Shown here: one piece after another, positions 8,221 through 16,187 of the stretch
How positions within the stretch are numbered: the stretch's first letter is position 1
Layout of the letters: each line of letters begins with the position of its first letter
Assembly: GCF_043641555.1 (NCBI RefSeq)
Contig: NZ_JBHZRJ010000006.1
Location: 1 to 64,000 of the forward strand
From: Saccharospirillum alexandrii_A
Lineage (GTDB): Bacteria; Pseudomonadota; Gammaproteobacteria; Pseudomonadales; Natronospirillaceae
DNA: 64,000 bases
Reading direction: 5' to 3'
Notes under the pieces: model-generated
Told to the model about the DNA's origin: nothing
Seen by the model: the letters and a program-made list of their open reading frames with translations, nothing else
Database searches by the model: none
Position numbers and translations under genes: made by a program

Positions 8221-9300
8221 TTATACCTCGCCCTTTGTATTAATTGGCACCTTCAAATGCGCCTCCGTTCCACCAGTTACGCTGGCTTTCAGCGTCAGTG
8301 CAGCCCGACCGTCATAGAGCAGGCGCAGCCGCTCGCGAATATTACTAAGCCCGACCCCCTCACCGCTTGAAACCGGAGCCTGGCCCAATCCCAGTCCGGT
8401 ATTGACCACAGCAACCTGCAGCGCATCGCCTGCCAACCGCACGACCACCCTAACTTCACCGCCGGACGTGCTGGGTTCAATACCGTGGATTACGGCATTT
8501 TCCACCAGTGGCTGAATCATCAGCGGCGGCAACGGCAGGTCGTCAAATGCTTCTGGCGCATCAATGTCGAACGACAGTCGATTGCCCATGCGAATCGCCT
8601 GAATGGCCAGGTAACTGCGAATCAGAGTCAACTCATCGGCAAGCCGGGTGGTGTCCTGACGGGTCCGGCGCAAACTAACCCTCAGCATGGTGGTCAGCTC
8701 ACCAATCAGCCGTTTCGCCGCCACACTGTCCTGATCTATCAGGCCCTGCACATTGGCCAGTGTATTGAACAGAAAGTGCGGTTCAATCTGGCTTTGCATC
8801 AGCTTCAGCTGGCTGAGCAGCAAGTCCTTGTCTTTCTGCGAGGCGACCAGTTGCTGCTCGGTCACTTCTCGCCCCAATCGCTGAACACGATAGGTGGAAT
8901 AGAAAAAGTAGAAAACAATAAGACTGAAAACAGCCGATATCGCCAGGTTGCCAAGCATCATCGCCCAGTGTTCGCGAAAATCGATCTGAAACAAGTTGCC
9001 GAACACAACAGACATCATATTGACCATGCCAATCGCGACCCCGATGACCATGCCCAGGCTGTTACGAAACAGGTCCGTCCGATCCGGCCAGGCCAGGTGA
9101 GCCAGGTTAATCGTCACCACACAGGAGAGGCCAAACCCGAGCGAGATCCTCAGGTTTATCCAATAACTGGCGCCGTTCATCAGAGACGTCAGCCAGGCGA
9201 TCAGCGCACAGGCGACCAGCGTTATGCCCACACCAAACACCCATTCAAGCAGCGAGCTGTCGGCAAAACTGTGTTGATACATACCCGGAAACTTTTTCAT
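8221..9300 (-). CDS. LytS/YehU-type sensor histidine kinase
   Basis: Membrane sensor kinase of 359 aa paired with the LytTR regulator. Hydrophobic helices near residues 18-42, 50-68, 80-105 and 115-140 form an integral sensor region with little extracellular sequence, suggesting a membrane-embedded or lipid-related signal. A coiled coil (residues about 145-175) leads to the phospho-acceptor motif QSQIEPHFLFNTLANVQ. The ATP-binding region has MIQPLVENAVIHGIEP and GVGLSNIRERLRLLY. This is the His_kinase (PF06580) type that usually pairs with LytTR regulators. The start overlaps the preceding gene by 4 bp. The stimulus cannot be read from the sequence. Confidence 0.92.
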   Translation of the reverse strand: MKKFPGMYQHSFADSSLLEWVFGVGITLVACALIAWLTSLMNGASYWINLRISLGFGLSCVVTINLAHLAWPDRTDLFRNSLGMVIGVAIGMVNMMSVVFGNLFQIDFREHWAMMLGNLAISAVFSLIVFYFFYSTYRVQRLGREVTEQQLVASQKDKDLLLSQLKLMQSQIEPHFLFNTLANVQGLIDQDSVAAKRLIGELTTMLRVSLRRTRQDTTRLADELTLIRSYLAIQAIRMGNRLSFDIDAPEAFDDLPLPPLMIQPLVENAVIHGIEPSTSGGEVRVVVRLAGDALQVAVVNTGLGLGQAPVSSGEGVGLSNIRERLRLLYDGRAALTLKASVTGGTEAHLKVPINTKGEV

Positions 9301-10406
9301 GGTGCCAATACCCAGTTAACGCCCAGTGTGTAGCGGTCGCCCAGCCCAATCTGACCCAGCATGCCCGAGGCGGGCGTCGTCTGCCAGCCCAGCGTCAAAG
9401 CCGCGTTTTGTGTCCAGGCATAGGTCAGTTCAAGCTCAGTCAATGCCGTTGGCTCCCCGGCCCAGAGCCCGATCAGGGTTCCGGTCAGGTCCCAGTCGTT
9501 CCAATTTTGCGTCAGGCGGACCAGCGAACGGTGTGCCGTCAACGGTTTGCCCTGCCAGGCAGGTGCCAGCGCACCGGCAGCCCCTGCCTTCAGATCCTGT
9601 CGTACCTGTGACCAGTCATCCGCTGACAGCGCCCGGGTATCCAGATGGTGTTCGAGCAATAACTGCCAGCCACCTTGGCCGCTAGTGCTGGCGCCAACCA
9701 GTATGTTCCAGGCAGATTCGTGCTCAATTATTAGGCGGCCATCCCGATGGGTTCGCTGCAGCGCCGTTTCATACCAGGTCAGCGACCCATGATACTCCCA
9801 GTGCTGACCGTGAACCCAGGATGCACCCGCACCCAGTTGCCAGCCTTCTTCGTAACCCGCGGCCATCTGCCAGTCCAAAGCGCCGTAGAACCCCTGGGTT
9901 CGCACCAGACAAAGCTCCTGCCTGTCTTCGAGACGCAGTGTACAAACAGCCTGGTCGGTATTGATGCCCCGAAACTGTTGTACAGACAACAGCGGCTCTG
10001 CCAGAAATTCGGAGCGGCCATCAGCAGGCCCCACCCAGTTGAGCGGGTTGGCCAGAAAGCCGTAATCCCAGTGCAGATGCTTTTGCCCCAGCGTCACCTC
10101 ATAGTCACCCAGCCCAGCATCGTAATACGCCTGCCTGACCGTCCACTCCGGTTCTGATGTTCCGGAGCTCTCTGGCTCGAAGCGTACATCCAGTCCCGCA
10201 CCGGCATCAGCCAACGACAGATCATAGCGCTGTGTCCACGCAAAGGGGCTGGCATCGATCAATGCCAGAGGAGCCGATACGGTGTCCTGCCTGCTCGCCT
10301 CCCACTCAGCGTGCAGCCGCCAGTCCAGCGCCCAAACCGCTGGACTGGTTAGCATCAGCAGACAACCACCAGTGACCGTGGTTTGAAATGTCTTTGGCTT
10401 CAGCAT
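9297..10406 (-). CDS. Predicted outer-membrane beta-barrel protein of unknown family
   Basis: Protein of 369 aa with a signal peptide (TTVTGGCLLMLTSPAVWA). It then shows alternating amphipathic strands rich in aromatic residues (AYYDAGLGDYEVTLGQKHLHWDYG, WQLGAGASWVHGQHWEYHGSLTWYE, YTLGVNWVLAP), typical of an outer-membrane barrel of porin or DUF1302-like type. I do not recognise a specific family. It lies between the Omp85-like gene and the kinase gene, abutting the first and overlapping the second by 4 bp. It is therefore part of the same operon and could be a receptor or channel for the transported molecule. Confidence 0.7.
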   Translation of the reverse strand: MLKPKTFQTTVTGGCLLMLTSPAVWALDWRLHAEWEASRQDTVSAPLALIDASPFAWTQRYDLSLADAGAGLDVRFEPESSGTSEPEWTVRQAYYDAGLGDYEVTLGQKHLHWDYGFLANPLNWVGPADGRSEFLAEPLLSVQQFRGINTDQAVCTLRLEDRQELCLVRTQGFYGALDWQMAAGYEEGWQLGAGASWVHGQHWEYHGSLTWYETALQRTHRDGRLIIEHESAWNILVGASTSGQGGWQLLLEHHLDTRALSADDWSQVRQDLKAGAAGALAPAWQGKPLTAHRSLVRLTQNWNDWDLTGTLIGLWAGEPTALTELELTYAWTQNAALTLGWQTTPASGMLGQIGLGDRYTLGVNWVLAP

Positions 10407-11426
10407 CTAAAACACCTGATTAAAACTGACAAAGAACTGAACATCGCCTTCAGCAGACATACCAAGGTCTGCGCGCACTTTCATCTCGCCATCAGGAGGC
10501 AACCCGAATCGCAAACCACCGCCAACACTTGAGGGCGTTTCCGCATGATCACTGTCTTGTATCCAACCGGTTTCGGCAAAGGCGACACCCGATACCCAGC
10601 CGAGCAGCGGGAACCGGACTTCGGCTTGAGCGGCCATGCTGGACTCGCCAACAAACCGCCGGGCAACATAACCGCGCAGTTGCTCATCGCCACCGAGGGC
10701 GGCATCAAATACCTCACCATCGGTTGCATTGCCGTCAAAACGCAGCGCCACCACCGAGGTACCGGCAAGAGGAATGTAACGACGAACGTCCAATCCGCCA
10801 CGCCAGCCTGTCTGATTCAGTGACTTGCTGTGCAGAGCATCCGGCTGAACTTCGGCGGCAATCACCGCATAGGTTCCCCGCCGAGGGTTGATTCCGGTAT
10901 CCCGGCTGTCCCAACGCAGCCCCAACCCCGGGTAGGCGTTCACGTCGTCACCATCGCGTTCGTGCAACCGACCAGCAACTGACACACGTCCCAACACCGA
11001 CAACGGACCGATGATCGTCCGGCTCATTTCGTTGCCCAGCGTCAGACGCCAGCGCTCAAAACGCTGATAATCCGAAGCACCATCCGGAAATTCATAGTCA
11101 AAAAAGTTATCCACCGACAGCGCAAGCGAATAATCCCATTCGGGCCAGAGGTCGGGCTGACGCCGTTGAATCTGCAAACTGAACTGCCCCCCGACAGTCC
11201 CCTGAACAAACACGTCCCGGTAAATCGGGCGCTCCAGTTCCGCGTCCGCGGCCGGATACCGGAACCACGCGGCTCCCAGGACAGTGCCATAAACCGAGCC
11301 ATAGCCGATGATCGGCGATACGGCGTTGCTATAGGCTTCACTTCCGGCAGGTGTCGCCAGTTCCGCTTCGAGACCAGCGCAGCTCGATACCAGGCCCAGC
11401 AACAGGATCGTTCTTTTCAACGTCAC
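10407..11426 (-). CDS. Short Omp85/BamA-superfamily outer-membrane barrel without POTRA domains
   Basis: Outer-membrane protein of 339 aa with an N-terminal signal peptide (ILLLGLVSSCAGLEA). The rest resembles the Omp85 (bacterial surface antigen) barrel: SPIIGYGSVYGTVLGAAWFRYP at the start, GLGLRWDSRDTGINPRRGTYAVIAAEV in the middle, the lid-lock motif region GGDEQLRGYVARRFVGESS, and a C-terminal strand ending in Phe (FFVSFNQVF). No POTRA repeats precede the barrel, so it is about half the size of BamA or TamA. Start is GTG with GGAG 8 nt upstream. It is first in the operon behind a LytTR operator. It may insert or translocate the cargo of the ABC/LolA-like part at the outer membrane (inference). 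Confidence 0.82.
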   Translation of the reverse strand: MTLKRTILLLGLVSSCAGLEAELATPAGSEAYSNAVSPIIGYGSVYGTVLGAAWFRYPAADAELERPIYRDVFVQGTVGGQFSLQIQRRQPDLWPEWDYSLALSVDNFFDYEFPDGASDYQRFERWRLTLGNEMSRTIIGPLSVLGRVSVAGRLHERDGDDVNAYPGLGLRWDSRDTGINPRRGTYAVIAAEVQPDALHSKSLNQTGWRGGLDVRRYIPLAGTSVVALRFDGNATDGEVFDAALGGDEQLRGYVARRFVGESSMAAQAEVRFPLLGWVSGVAFAETGWIQDSDHAETPSSVGGGLRFGLPPDGEMKVRADLGMSAEGDVQFFVSFNQVF

Positions 11427-11456
11427 GGATTCGCTCCACAGGCTATGATGACCGCC

Positions 11457-11523
11457 AGACTAATGGGGCGACTCGGTGACGAGTCCCTGGTACGACAAAC
11501 GGTTTTATCCGGCAGTAAGCGGT
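11457..11523 (-). promoter_or_regulatory. LytTR-type operator and -10 box upstream of the Omp85-like gene
   Basis: On the minus strand, direct repeats ACCGCTTAC (11523-11515) and ACCGTTTGT (11503-11495) start 20 bp apart. The second matches the LytTR consensus at 9 of 9 positions and the first at 7 of 9. A -10-like TAGTCT lies at 11462-11457, again 32 nt after the operator, and the GTG start is 30 nt further on. Spacing is the same as at 7312-7378, which argues that one regulator drives both promoters. Confidence 0.65.
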
Positions 11524-11575
11524 CTCTGTTTACGCTGAGCGGAGTGACCTTAGCGGTCGGCTATTATTCCCTTTT

Positions 11576-11595
11576 TTGCAACACCTGGTTGCCAA
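11576..11595. promoter_or_regulatory. Candidate IlvY operator upstream of ilvC
   Basis: Imperfect dyad TTGCAAC-N5-GTTGCCAA about 85 nt before the ilvC start; another TTGCAAC occurs at 11636. It resembles the TATTGC/GCAATA dyad before ilvY. Identity is inferred from position. Confidence 0.4.
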
Positions 11596-11679
11596 CAATT
11601 CATTTCCAGCAACATTCCCACTTCTGTAGACTGTCTTGCAACGGTGGACAAACCACCTTCAGCGTTTACAGGACACAGC

Positions 11680-13161
11680 ATGAGCAATTACTTCAACACC
11701 CTGAATCTTCGCCAGCAGTTAGCCCAACTGGGTAAGTGCCGGTTTATGGAAAAGTCTGAATTCGCCAATGAGTGCGACGTGCTCAAGGGCAAGAAAGTGG
11801 TCATCGTCGGTTGCGGTGCCCAGGGTTTGAACCAGGGCCTGAACATGCGCGACTCGGGTCTGGATGTTTCCTACGCCTTGCGCCAGGCCGCCATTGATGA
11901 AAAACGCCAGTCGTGGAAGAACGCCAGCGAAAACGGTTTTCAGGTCGACTCCTATGAAAACCTGATTCCCCAGGCAGACCTGGTGGTCAACCTGACGCCG
12001 GACAAGCAGCACAGCAACGTCGTTGAGACTGTCATGCCGCTGATGAAAAAAGGCGCTACCCTCGGCTATTCACACGGTTTCAACATCGTCGAAGTCGGCC
12101 AGAAGATTCGTGACGACATTACCGTGGTGATGGTTGCCCCGAAATGCCCGGGCACCGAAGTGCGTGAAGAGTACAAGCGCGGCTTTGGTGTACCGACGCT
12201 GATCGCCGTTCACCCGGAAAACGACCCGAAAGGCGAAGGCTTTGAAATCGCCAAGGCCTGGGCTGCGGCCACCGGTGGTCACCGTGCCGGCGTACTGGAG
12301 AGTTCTTTTGTAGCGGAAGTGAAGTCCGACCTGATGGGCGAGCAAACCATTCTGTGCGGCATGCTGCAGGCTGGCTCACTGCTGTGCTTCGACAAGATGG
12401 TCGCCGAAGGCGTCGACAAAACCTACGCCAGCAAGCTGGTTCAGTACGGCTGGGAAACCGTGACGGAAGCACTCAAGCACGGTGGCATCACCACCATGAT
12501 GGACCGCCTGAGCAACCCGGCCAAGGTTCGCGCCTACCAATTGTCGGAAGAACTCAAGGAGCTGATGCGCCCCTTGTTCCAGAAGCACCAGGACGACATC
12601 ATCAGCGGCCACTTCAGCGATACCATGATGGCCGACTGGGCCAATGACGACAAAGACCTGTTCGGCTGGCGTGAAGCCACCGGCAAAACGGCCTTCGAAC
12701 AAACGCCAGTGTCTGCCAATGATCTGGACGAACAGGAATACTTTGATAACGGCATTCTGATGGTCGCGATGGTCAAGGCCGGCGTTGAACTGGCGTTCGA
12801 GACCATGGTCGAAAGCGGCATCATCGAAGAAAGCGCCTATTACGAATCGCTGCACGAACTGCCGTTGATCGCTAATACCATTGCGCGCAAGAAGCTGTAT
12901 GAAATGAACGTGGTGATCAGTGACACCGCTGAATACGGTAACTATTTGTTCGCCAACGCGGCCGTTCCGTTGCTGGCCGAACATTTCATGCCAAAAGTCG
13001 GCACCGATGTCATCGGAAAAGGCCTGGGCGCTGTATCCGGCCAGGTTGATAACATTGAGCTGATCAAGGTAAACACCGCCATTCGCAACCACCCCATTGA
13101 GTGGATTGGCGAAGAACTGCGCGGCTACATGACTGACATGAAGCGTCTCGTCGAAGCCTGA
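11680..13161 (+). CDS. ilvC: Ketol-acid reductoisomerase, class II
   Basis: NADPH-dependent isomeroreductase of branched-chain amino acid synthesis. It converts acetolactate and acetohydroxybutyrate to the dihydroxy acids. At 493 aa it is the long, E. coli-type (class II) enzyme with a duplicated C-terminal knotted domain. The Rossmann motif is VVIVGCGAQGLNQGLNMRDSG, and other family blocks are GATLGYSHGFNIVEVG, APKCPGTEVREEYKRGFGVP, VAEVKSDLMGEQTILCG and the C-terminal LRGYMTDMKRLVEA. The ATG at 11680 follows AGGA and matches the family start (MSNYFNTLNLRQQL). A strong intrinsic terminator follows at 13218. Control is probably by IlvY, now 8 kb away. Pseudomonads usually carry short class I IlvC beside ilvIH; this one stands alone in opposite orientation. 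Confidence 0.97.
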   Translation: MSNYFNTLNLRQQLAQLGKCRFMEKSEFANECDVLKGKKVVIVGCGAQGLNQGLNMRDSGLDVSYALRQAAIDEKRQSWKNASENGFQVDSYENLIPQADLVVNLTPDKQHSNVVETVMPLMKKGATLGYSHGFNIVEVGQKIRDDITVVMVAPKCPGTEVREEYKRGFGVPTLIAVHPENDPKGEGFEIAKAWAAATGGHRAGVLESSFVAEVKSDLMGEQTILCGMLQAGSLLCFDKMVAEGVDKTYASKLVQYGWETVTEALKHGGITTMMDRLSNPAKVRAYQLSEELKELMRPLFQKHQDDIISGHFSDTMMADWANDDKDLFGWREATGKTAFEQTPVSANDLDEQEYFDNGILMVAMVKAGVELAFETMVESGIIEESAYYESLHELPLIANTIARKKLYEMNVVISDTAEYGNYLFANAAVPLLAEHFMPKVGTDVIGKGLGAVSGQVDNIELIKVNTAIRNHPIEWIGEELRGYMTDMKRLVEA

Positions 13162-13217
13162 TGGCAGACGAGACCTTAACCGGTCTCAGTGAGGTCCCCA
13201 AAAGGGAGTGAGCATTG

Positions 13218-13244
13218 GCCCGCCGATCCGGCGGGCTTTTTTTT
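13218..13244 (+). terminator. Intrinsic terminator of ilvC
   Basis: GC-rich stem GCCCGCC / GGCGGGC with a GATCC loop, followed by eight T residues, 57 nt after the ilvC stop codon. Confidence 0.92.
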
Positions 13245-13249
13245 GCCTG

Positions 13250-14002
13250 TCAGGAAGGGTCCGACCCGGCCTCCAGCAAACGAGTATTCATCCGTTCAAT
13301 GTGTTTGGCCATGGTTTCCAGTGTTGAGAGGACGAGTTCGGGACGGGAGGCAATCAAATGCTGAAATTTGTCGTAATCGACCCGGACCGCGCTGCAATTC
13401 CCTTCGGCGATGACCGAGGCGGTGCGCGTTGAGTGCAGTAGCATGGCCTGCAACCCGAGAATTTCGCCTTCCCGCGCAACGCCCAACTGCACGCCTTCGC
13501 GCATGACCCGGGCACGCCCTTCGATCAGGGTGAACACACAATCGGCCGGTTCGCCCTCGCGGATGATGTCATCGCCGGATTTGAAGAATTCGAATCCGGG
13601 CGCCGGATCCTGAGGCATCTTCGAATTGTGCAGCGCCAGCCTCAGGGCTGCATCGTTGAAGCCACCTATCAGGGTGGGTACATCGGTCGCTTCAATACTG
13701 GACCAGTGCCAGATATCGAGCGTAACCGCCCCTTCCTGAAACCATTCCAGCACCTCGCCAACCTGGCCGCACCAGCAGTCGTCGGTCTCCAGTGCAAACA
13801 GGCGCGTACCCTCGGCCGACAGACCGATCACACCTTCGACCGGTTTGATCAGCGCCCAATCAGACGTATCGGCTTTGGACAGAGCGCCACGACTGAACGA
13901 GCGGGTCTCGTCCGGCTGCGCGGGCATGCGTTTCAGGCTGTGTACCTGATGGGCCTGAGTGTGGGTTATCCAGCTTTCCGGGTGTTGCACCAGTGTAAAC
14001 AT
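13250..14002 (-). CDS. Cyclic nucleotide-binding domain protein
   Basis: Soluble protein of 250 aa. The C-terminal part (about residues 135-240) is a cNMP-binding fold: FFKSGDDIIREGEPADCVFTLIEGRARV and GEILGLQAMLLHSTRTASVIAEGNCSAVRVDYDKF, where the arginine in STRTASV corresponds to the phosphate-binding cassette. No helix-turn-helix follows, so it is not a CRP-type transcription factor. The N-terminal 130 residues contain a second region reminiscent of a degenerate effector domain (DWALIKPVEGVIGLSAEGTRLFALE), of unknown role. It lies tail-to-tail with ilvC and upstream of, on the same strand as, no obvious partner. It may be a cAMP- or cGMP-responsive adaptor. Confidence 0.75.
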   Translation of the reverse strand: MFTLVQHPESWITHTQAHQVHSLKRMPAQPDETRSFSRGALSKADTSDWALIKPVEGVIGLSAEGTRLFALETDDCWCGQVGEVLEWFQEGAVTLDIWHWSSIEATDVPTLIGGFNDAALRLALHNSKMPQDPAPGFEFFKSGDDIIREGEPADCVFTLIEGRARVMREGVQLGVAREGEILGLQAMLLHSTRTASVIAEGNCSAVRVDYDKFQHLIASRPELVLSTLETMAKHIERMNTRLLEAGSDPS

Positions 14003-14050
14003 TGTGCCCCTCTATTCTCGACATCCGACCCCATCGGGACCGGTACTTGC

Positions 14051-15250
14051 TCAATCGAGCATTTCATCGGCTCGCAGCACCGATTGATAATACGCGTCCT
14101 GCAACTGAATGGCCTCTTCCGAATCCAACAATCCCCGGGGCAAGGCATCCCAGCGAGAGTGGCTGTAATCCACAGCGATACCCAGAATGGCTCCCAGAGG
14201 ACCCTCTCGCTGTGTCAGTGCTGCGCGCACTTCCTCTGTGAAGGGTAGCTGTTCTACGATCTGGTGCATTGGGCGGTCGAGCCAGGCATCCAGCACCGAT
14301 AGCAAGCCAACGGTAAACCCCGCCTGGGCCGTCAAGCCGGGCCGCTCGGTGGCCAGGTGTTCGCAAAAAAACGCCCGGGTCAGCGCTTCACGCTGCAGTT
14401 CACCGGGTTTGTCCGATAACTGGCCCATGTTGATCAGGGTCACCCAGCTGCGAATGCGGTCCAGCCCCAGCATCATGACGGCCTGATGCAGGGATTCAAT
14501 CGACTGCGCCCGGCGATAAAACGCCGAGTTCACCAACTGCAATAACTTATAGGATAGAACAGTATCGCGCTGAACGTGCTTGTAGATCGCGTTGATGTCC
14601 ACATCAGACCGGTACAGATCGGCCAGCAGCATCAGCATGCCCATCCTGTCCGGGTCTACCTGCTGCCCGCGAATGGTCTCAGGCTGGCAAAAGAAGTAGC
14701 CCTGGAAATAATCAAACCCCTGGTCGCGGCAGGTCTGATACATGGCATGGTCTTCAATTTTTTCCGCCACCAGGGTGACGTCGTGCTGTCGCAATCGCTC
14801 CAGCAAAGGCTGTATGGCCTCTGGCGGGGTGGCGAGCACATCTATTTTCACCATGTCGACCAGGTCGATCAGCTCGGGCCGGTAGTCCCGACCCTCGAAA
14901 TCATCGAGCACCAGTTTGAAGCCCCGATCCTTTAACCCCTGAAGCAGTGGCACCAGATCGTCATCGGCGTGGTAATGCTCAAGGACCTCAATGTACATGG
15001 TGTCGCGCAGAATATCCGGCAAGGCATTGAGCATGGTTTTAGTGACATTAACCAGGCCTGGCTTATTGTTCAGCGTCTTGAAGGTGTCGGTATGGGTGTA
15101 GGCATTGAGCATGACGGTTCTCGTGGCCAGATCACCATCACTGAAATCTGCCTGTACGGCGTTGCCTTGTCGAAACAACAGCTCATAGGCAAACACCTGC
15201 TGAGTGCTGTCGAAGATGGGTTGGCGGGCAAATAAAACGACGTCGTGCAA
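14051..15250 (-). CDS. EAL-HDOD signalling protein (YuxH/CdgJ type)
   Basis: Cytoplasmic protein of 399 aa. An N-terminal EAL-like domain (residues 1-200) carries FARQPIFDSTQQVFAYELLFR, IEVLEHY, KLVLDDFEGRDYRPELIDLVDMVKID and DYFQGYFFCQPE. A C-terminal HDOD domain (about 210-390) carries KLLQLVNSAFYRR and the HQAVMMLGLDRIRSWV block. The EAL motif is replaced by ELL and DDFG by DDFE, so c-di-GMP hydrolysis may be lost. The Vibrio homologue CdgJ influences motility, and a role in motility or type IV pilus control is plausible here. It is monocistronic. Confidence 0.85.
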   Translation of the reverse strand: MHDVVLFARQPIFDSTQQVFAYELLFRQGNAVQADFSDGDLATRTVMLNAYTHTDTFKTLNNKPGLVNVTKTMLNALPDILRDTMYIEVLEHYHADDDLVPLLQGLKDRGFKLVLDDFEGRDYRPELIDLVDMVKIDVLATPPEAIQPLLERLRQHDVTLVAEKIEDHAMYQTCRDQGFDYFQGYFFCQPETIRGQQVDPDRMGMLMLLADLYRSDVDINAIYKHVQRDTVLSYKLLQLVNSAFYRRAQSIESLHQAVMMLGLDRIRSWVTLINMGQLSDKPGELQREALTRAFFCEHLATERPGLTAQAGFTVGLLSVLDAWLDRPMHQIVEQLPFTEEVRAALTQREGPLGAILGIAVDYSHSRWDALPRGLLDSEEAIQLQDAYYQSVLRADEMLD

Positions 15251-15296
15251 TCGCTTACCTCTGTGGCGTATGTTGTTAGCAATTAGCTAAAACCCG

Positions 15297-15322
15297 GAAT
15301 GTTACGATAACGTACAACATTC
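15297..15322. repeat. Short inverted repeat between the EAL-HDOD gene and a small membrane-protein gene
   Basis: GAATGTT at 15297-15303 pairs with AACATTC at 15316-15322 around ACGATAACGTAC. It lies in the divergent intergenic region, with two GTGCAC palindromes just after it (15324-15336). This could be an operator; no regulator is proposed. Confidence 0.35.
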
Positions 15323-15370
15323 AGTGCACCGTGCACCCAAAACCCGCTATCACCCGTTCAGGAGGATATA

Positions 15371-15556
15371 ATGATTCAGATTGGCATGAATTGCGACCCT
15401 GAGTGGCTATGCGACACCATCACCTGGATCATAGCCGCGCTGCTGGCCCTGCTGGTGATTGGGCTGATCCGCATCACCCTGCGTGAACGCCGCAAAAGCA
15501 ACAAAAAATACCGGATCAAACCCCGCAACCGGCGCGCCAACCGTGACGATCACTGA
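15371..15556 (+). CDS. Small single-pass membrane protein
   Basis: Protein of 61 aa preceded by a strong AGGAGG ribosome-binding site. One TM helix is visible (WIIAALLALLVIGLIRITL), followed by a strongly basic cytoplasmic tail (RERRKSNKKYRIKPRNRRANRDDH). Two cysteines precede the helix (MNCDPEWLCDT). No family recognised. It is divergent from the EAL-HDOD gene. The good start signal, membrane topology and lack of competing frames support it as a real gene. Confidence 0.6.
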   Translation: MIQIGMNCDPEWLCDTITWIIAALLALLVIGLIRITLRERRKSNKKYRIKPRNRRANRDDH

Positions 15557-15644
15557 AGTTCACGCGCGCTCTGGCTGTGCACGAAGAGGGTCAATTCGGG
15601 CCGGGATTCCAATCGCGAAGTGAGTTTGGCACGGCCTGCAAAAA

Positions 15645-15669
15645 CAAAAAAAGGCGGGACAAGCCCGCC
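15645..15669 (-). terminator. Intrinsic terminator of ilvIH
   Basis: Read on the minus strand, stem GGCGGG / CCCGCC with loop CTTGT is followed by seven T residues, about 25 nt after the ilvH stop codon. Confidence 0.9.
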
Positions 15670-15693
15670 GGTTCAGCCCAGTTGAGGCCAGGG

Positions 15694-16185
15694 TTACAGA
15701 CTCAGCGTCTTGTCGCCCCGCGCCAGGCCGGATACTCCGGTGCGTACAACCTCCATGATGGTCGCACCACTGAGCGCGTCCATAAAGGCGTTCACCTTTT
15801 CTTCGTTACCGGTTACCTGAATGGTGTAGGTCGTCGGTGTCACATCGATGATCTGCCCGCGAAAAATATCGCAGGTACGCTTCACTTCCTCGCGCTGGGC
15901 ACCCGTGGCCCGAACCTTAACCATCATCAGCTCGCGTTCAATGTGCGAGCCTTCGGTCAGATCGACCAGTTTGACCACCTCGATCAGCTTGTTCAGATGC
16001 TTGGTGATCTGCTCCACCACCCGATCTTCGCCTTTGGTGACCAGCGTCAGCCGCGACAGCGTCTGATCGTCGGTCGGGGCTACGTTCAGGCTCTCGATGT
16101 TGTAGCCGCGCTGGGCGAACAAGCCAACAACCCGGGCCAGTGCACCGGCTTCGTTTTCCATCAGTACTGAAATAATGTGCCGCAT
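15694..16185 (-). CDS. ilvH: Acetolactate synthase small (regulatory) subunit
   Basis: Regulatory subunit of 163 aa that activates the large subunit and confers valine feedback inhibition. The N-terminal ACT domain is MRHIISVLMENEAGALARVVGLFAQRGYNIESLNVAPTDD, and the C-terminal ACT-like half contains DIFRGQIIDVTPTTYTIQVTG. The start is 2 nt after the ilvI stop codon, so the two are translationally coupled. Length matches E. coli IlvH (163 aa). A terminator follows at 15645-15669. Confidence 0.96.
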   Translation of the reverse strand: MRHIISVLMENEAGALARVVGLFAQRGYNIESLNVAPTDDQTLSRLTLVTKGEDRVVEQITKHLNKLIEVVKLVDLTEGSHIERELMMVKVRATGAQREEVKRTCDIFRGQIIDVTPTTYTIQVTGNEEKVNAFMDALSGATIMEVVRTGVSGLARGDKTLSL

Positions 16186-16187
16186 GA

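Noticed and set aside
8485..9333. 282-aa open frame on the plus strand
   Set aside because: Antisense to the histidine kinase gene, with Gln/His-rich shadow composition.
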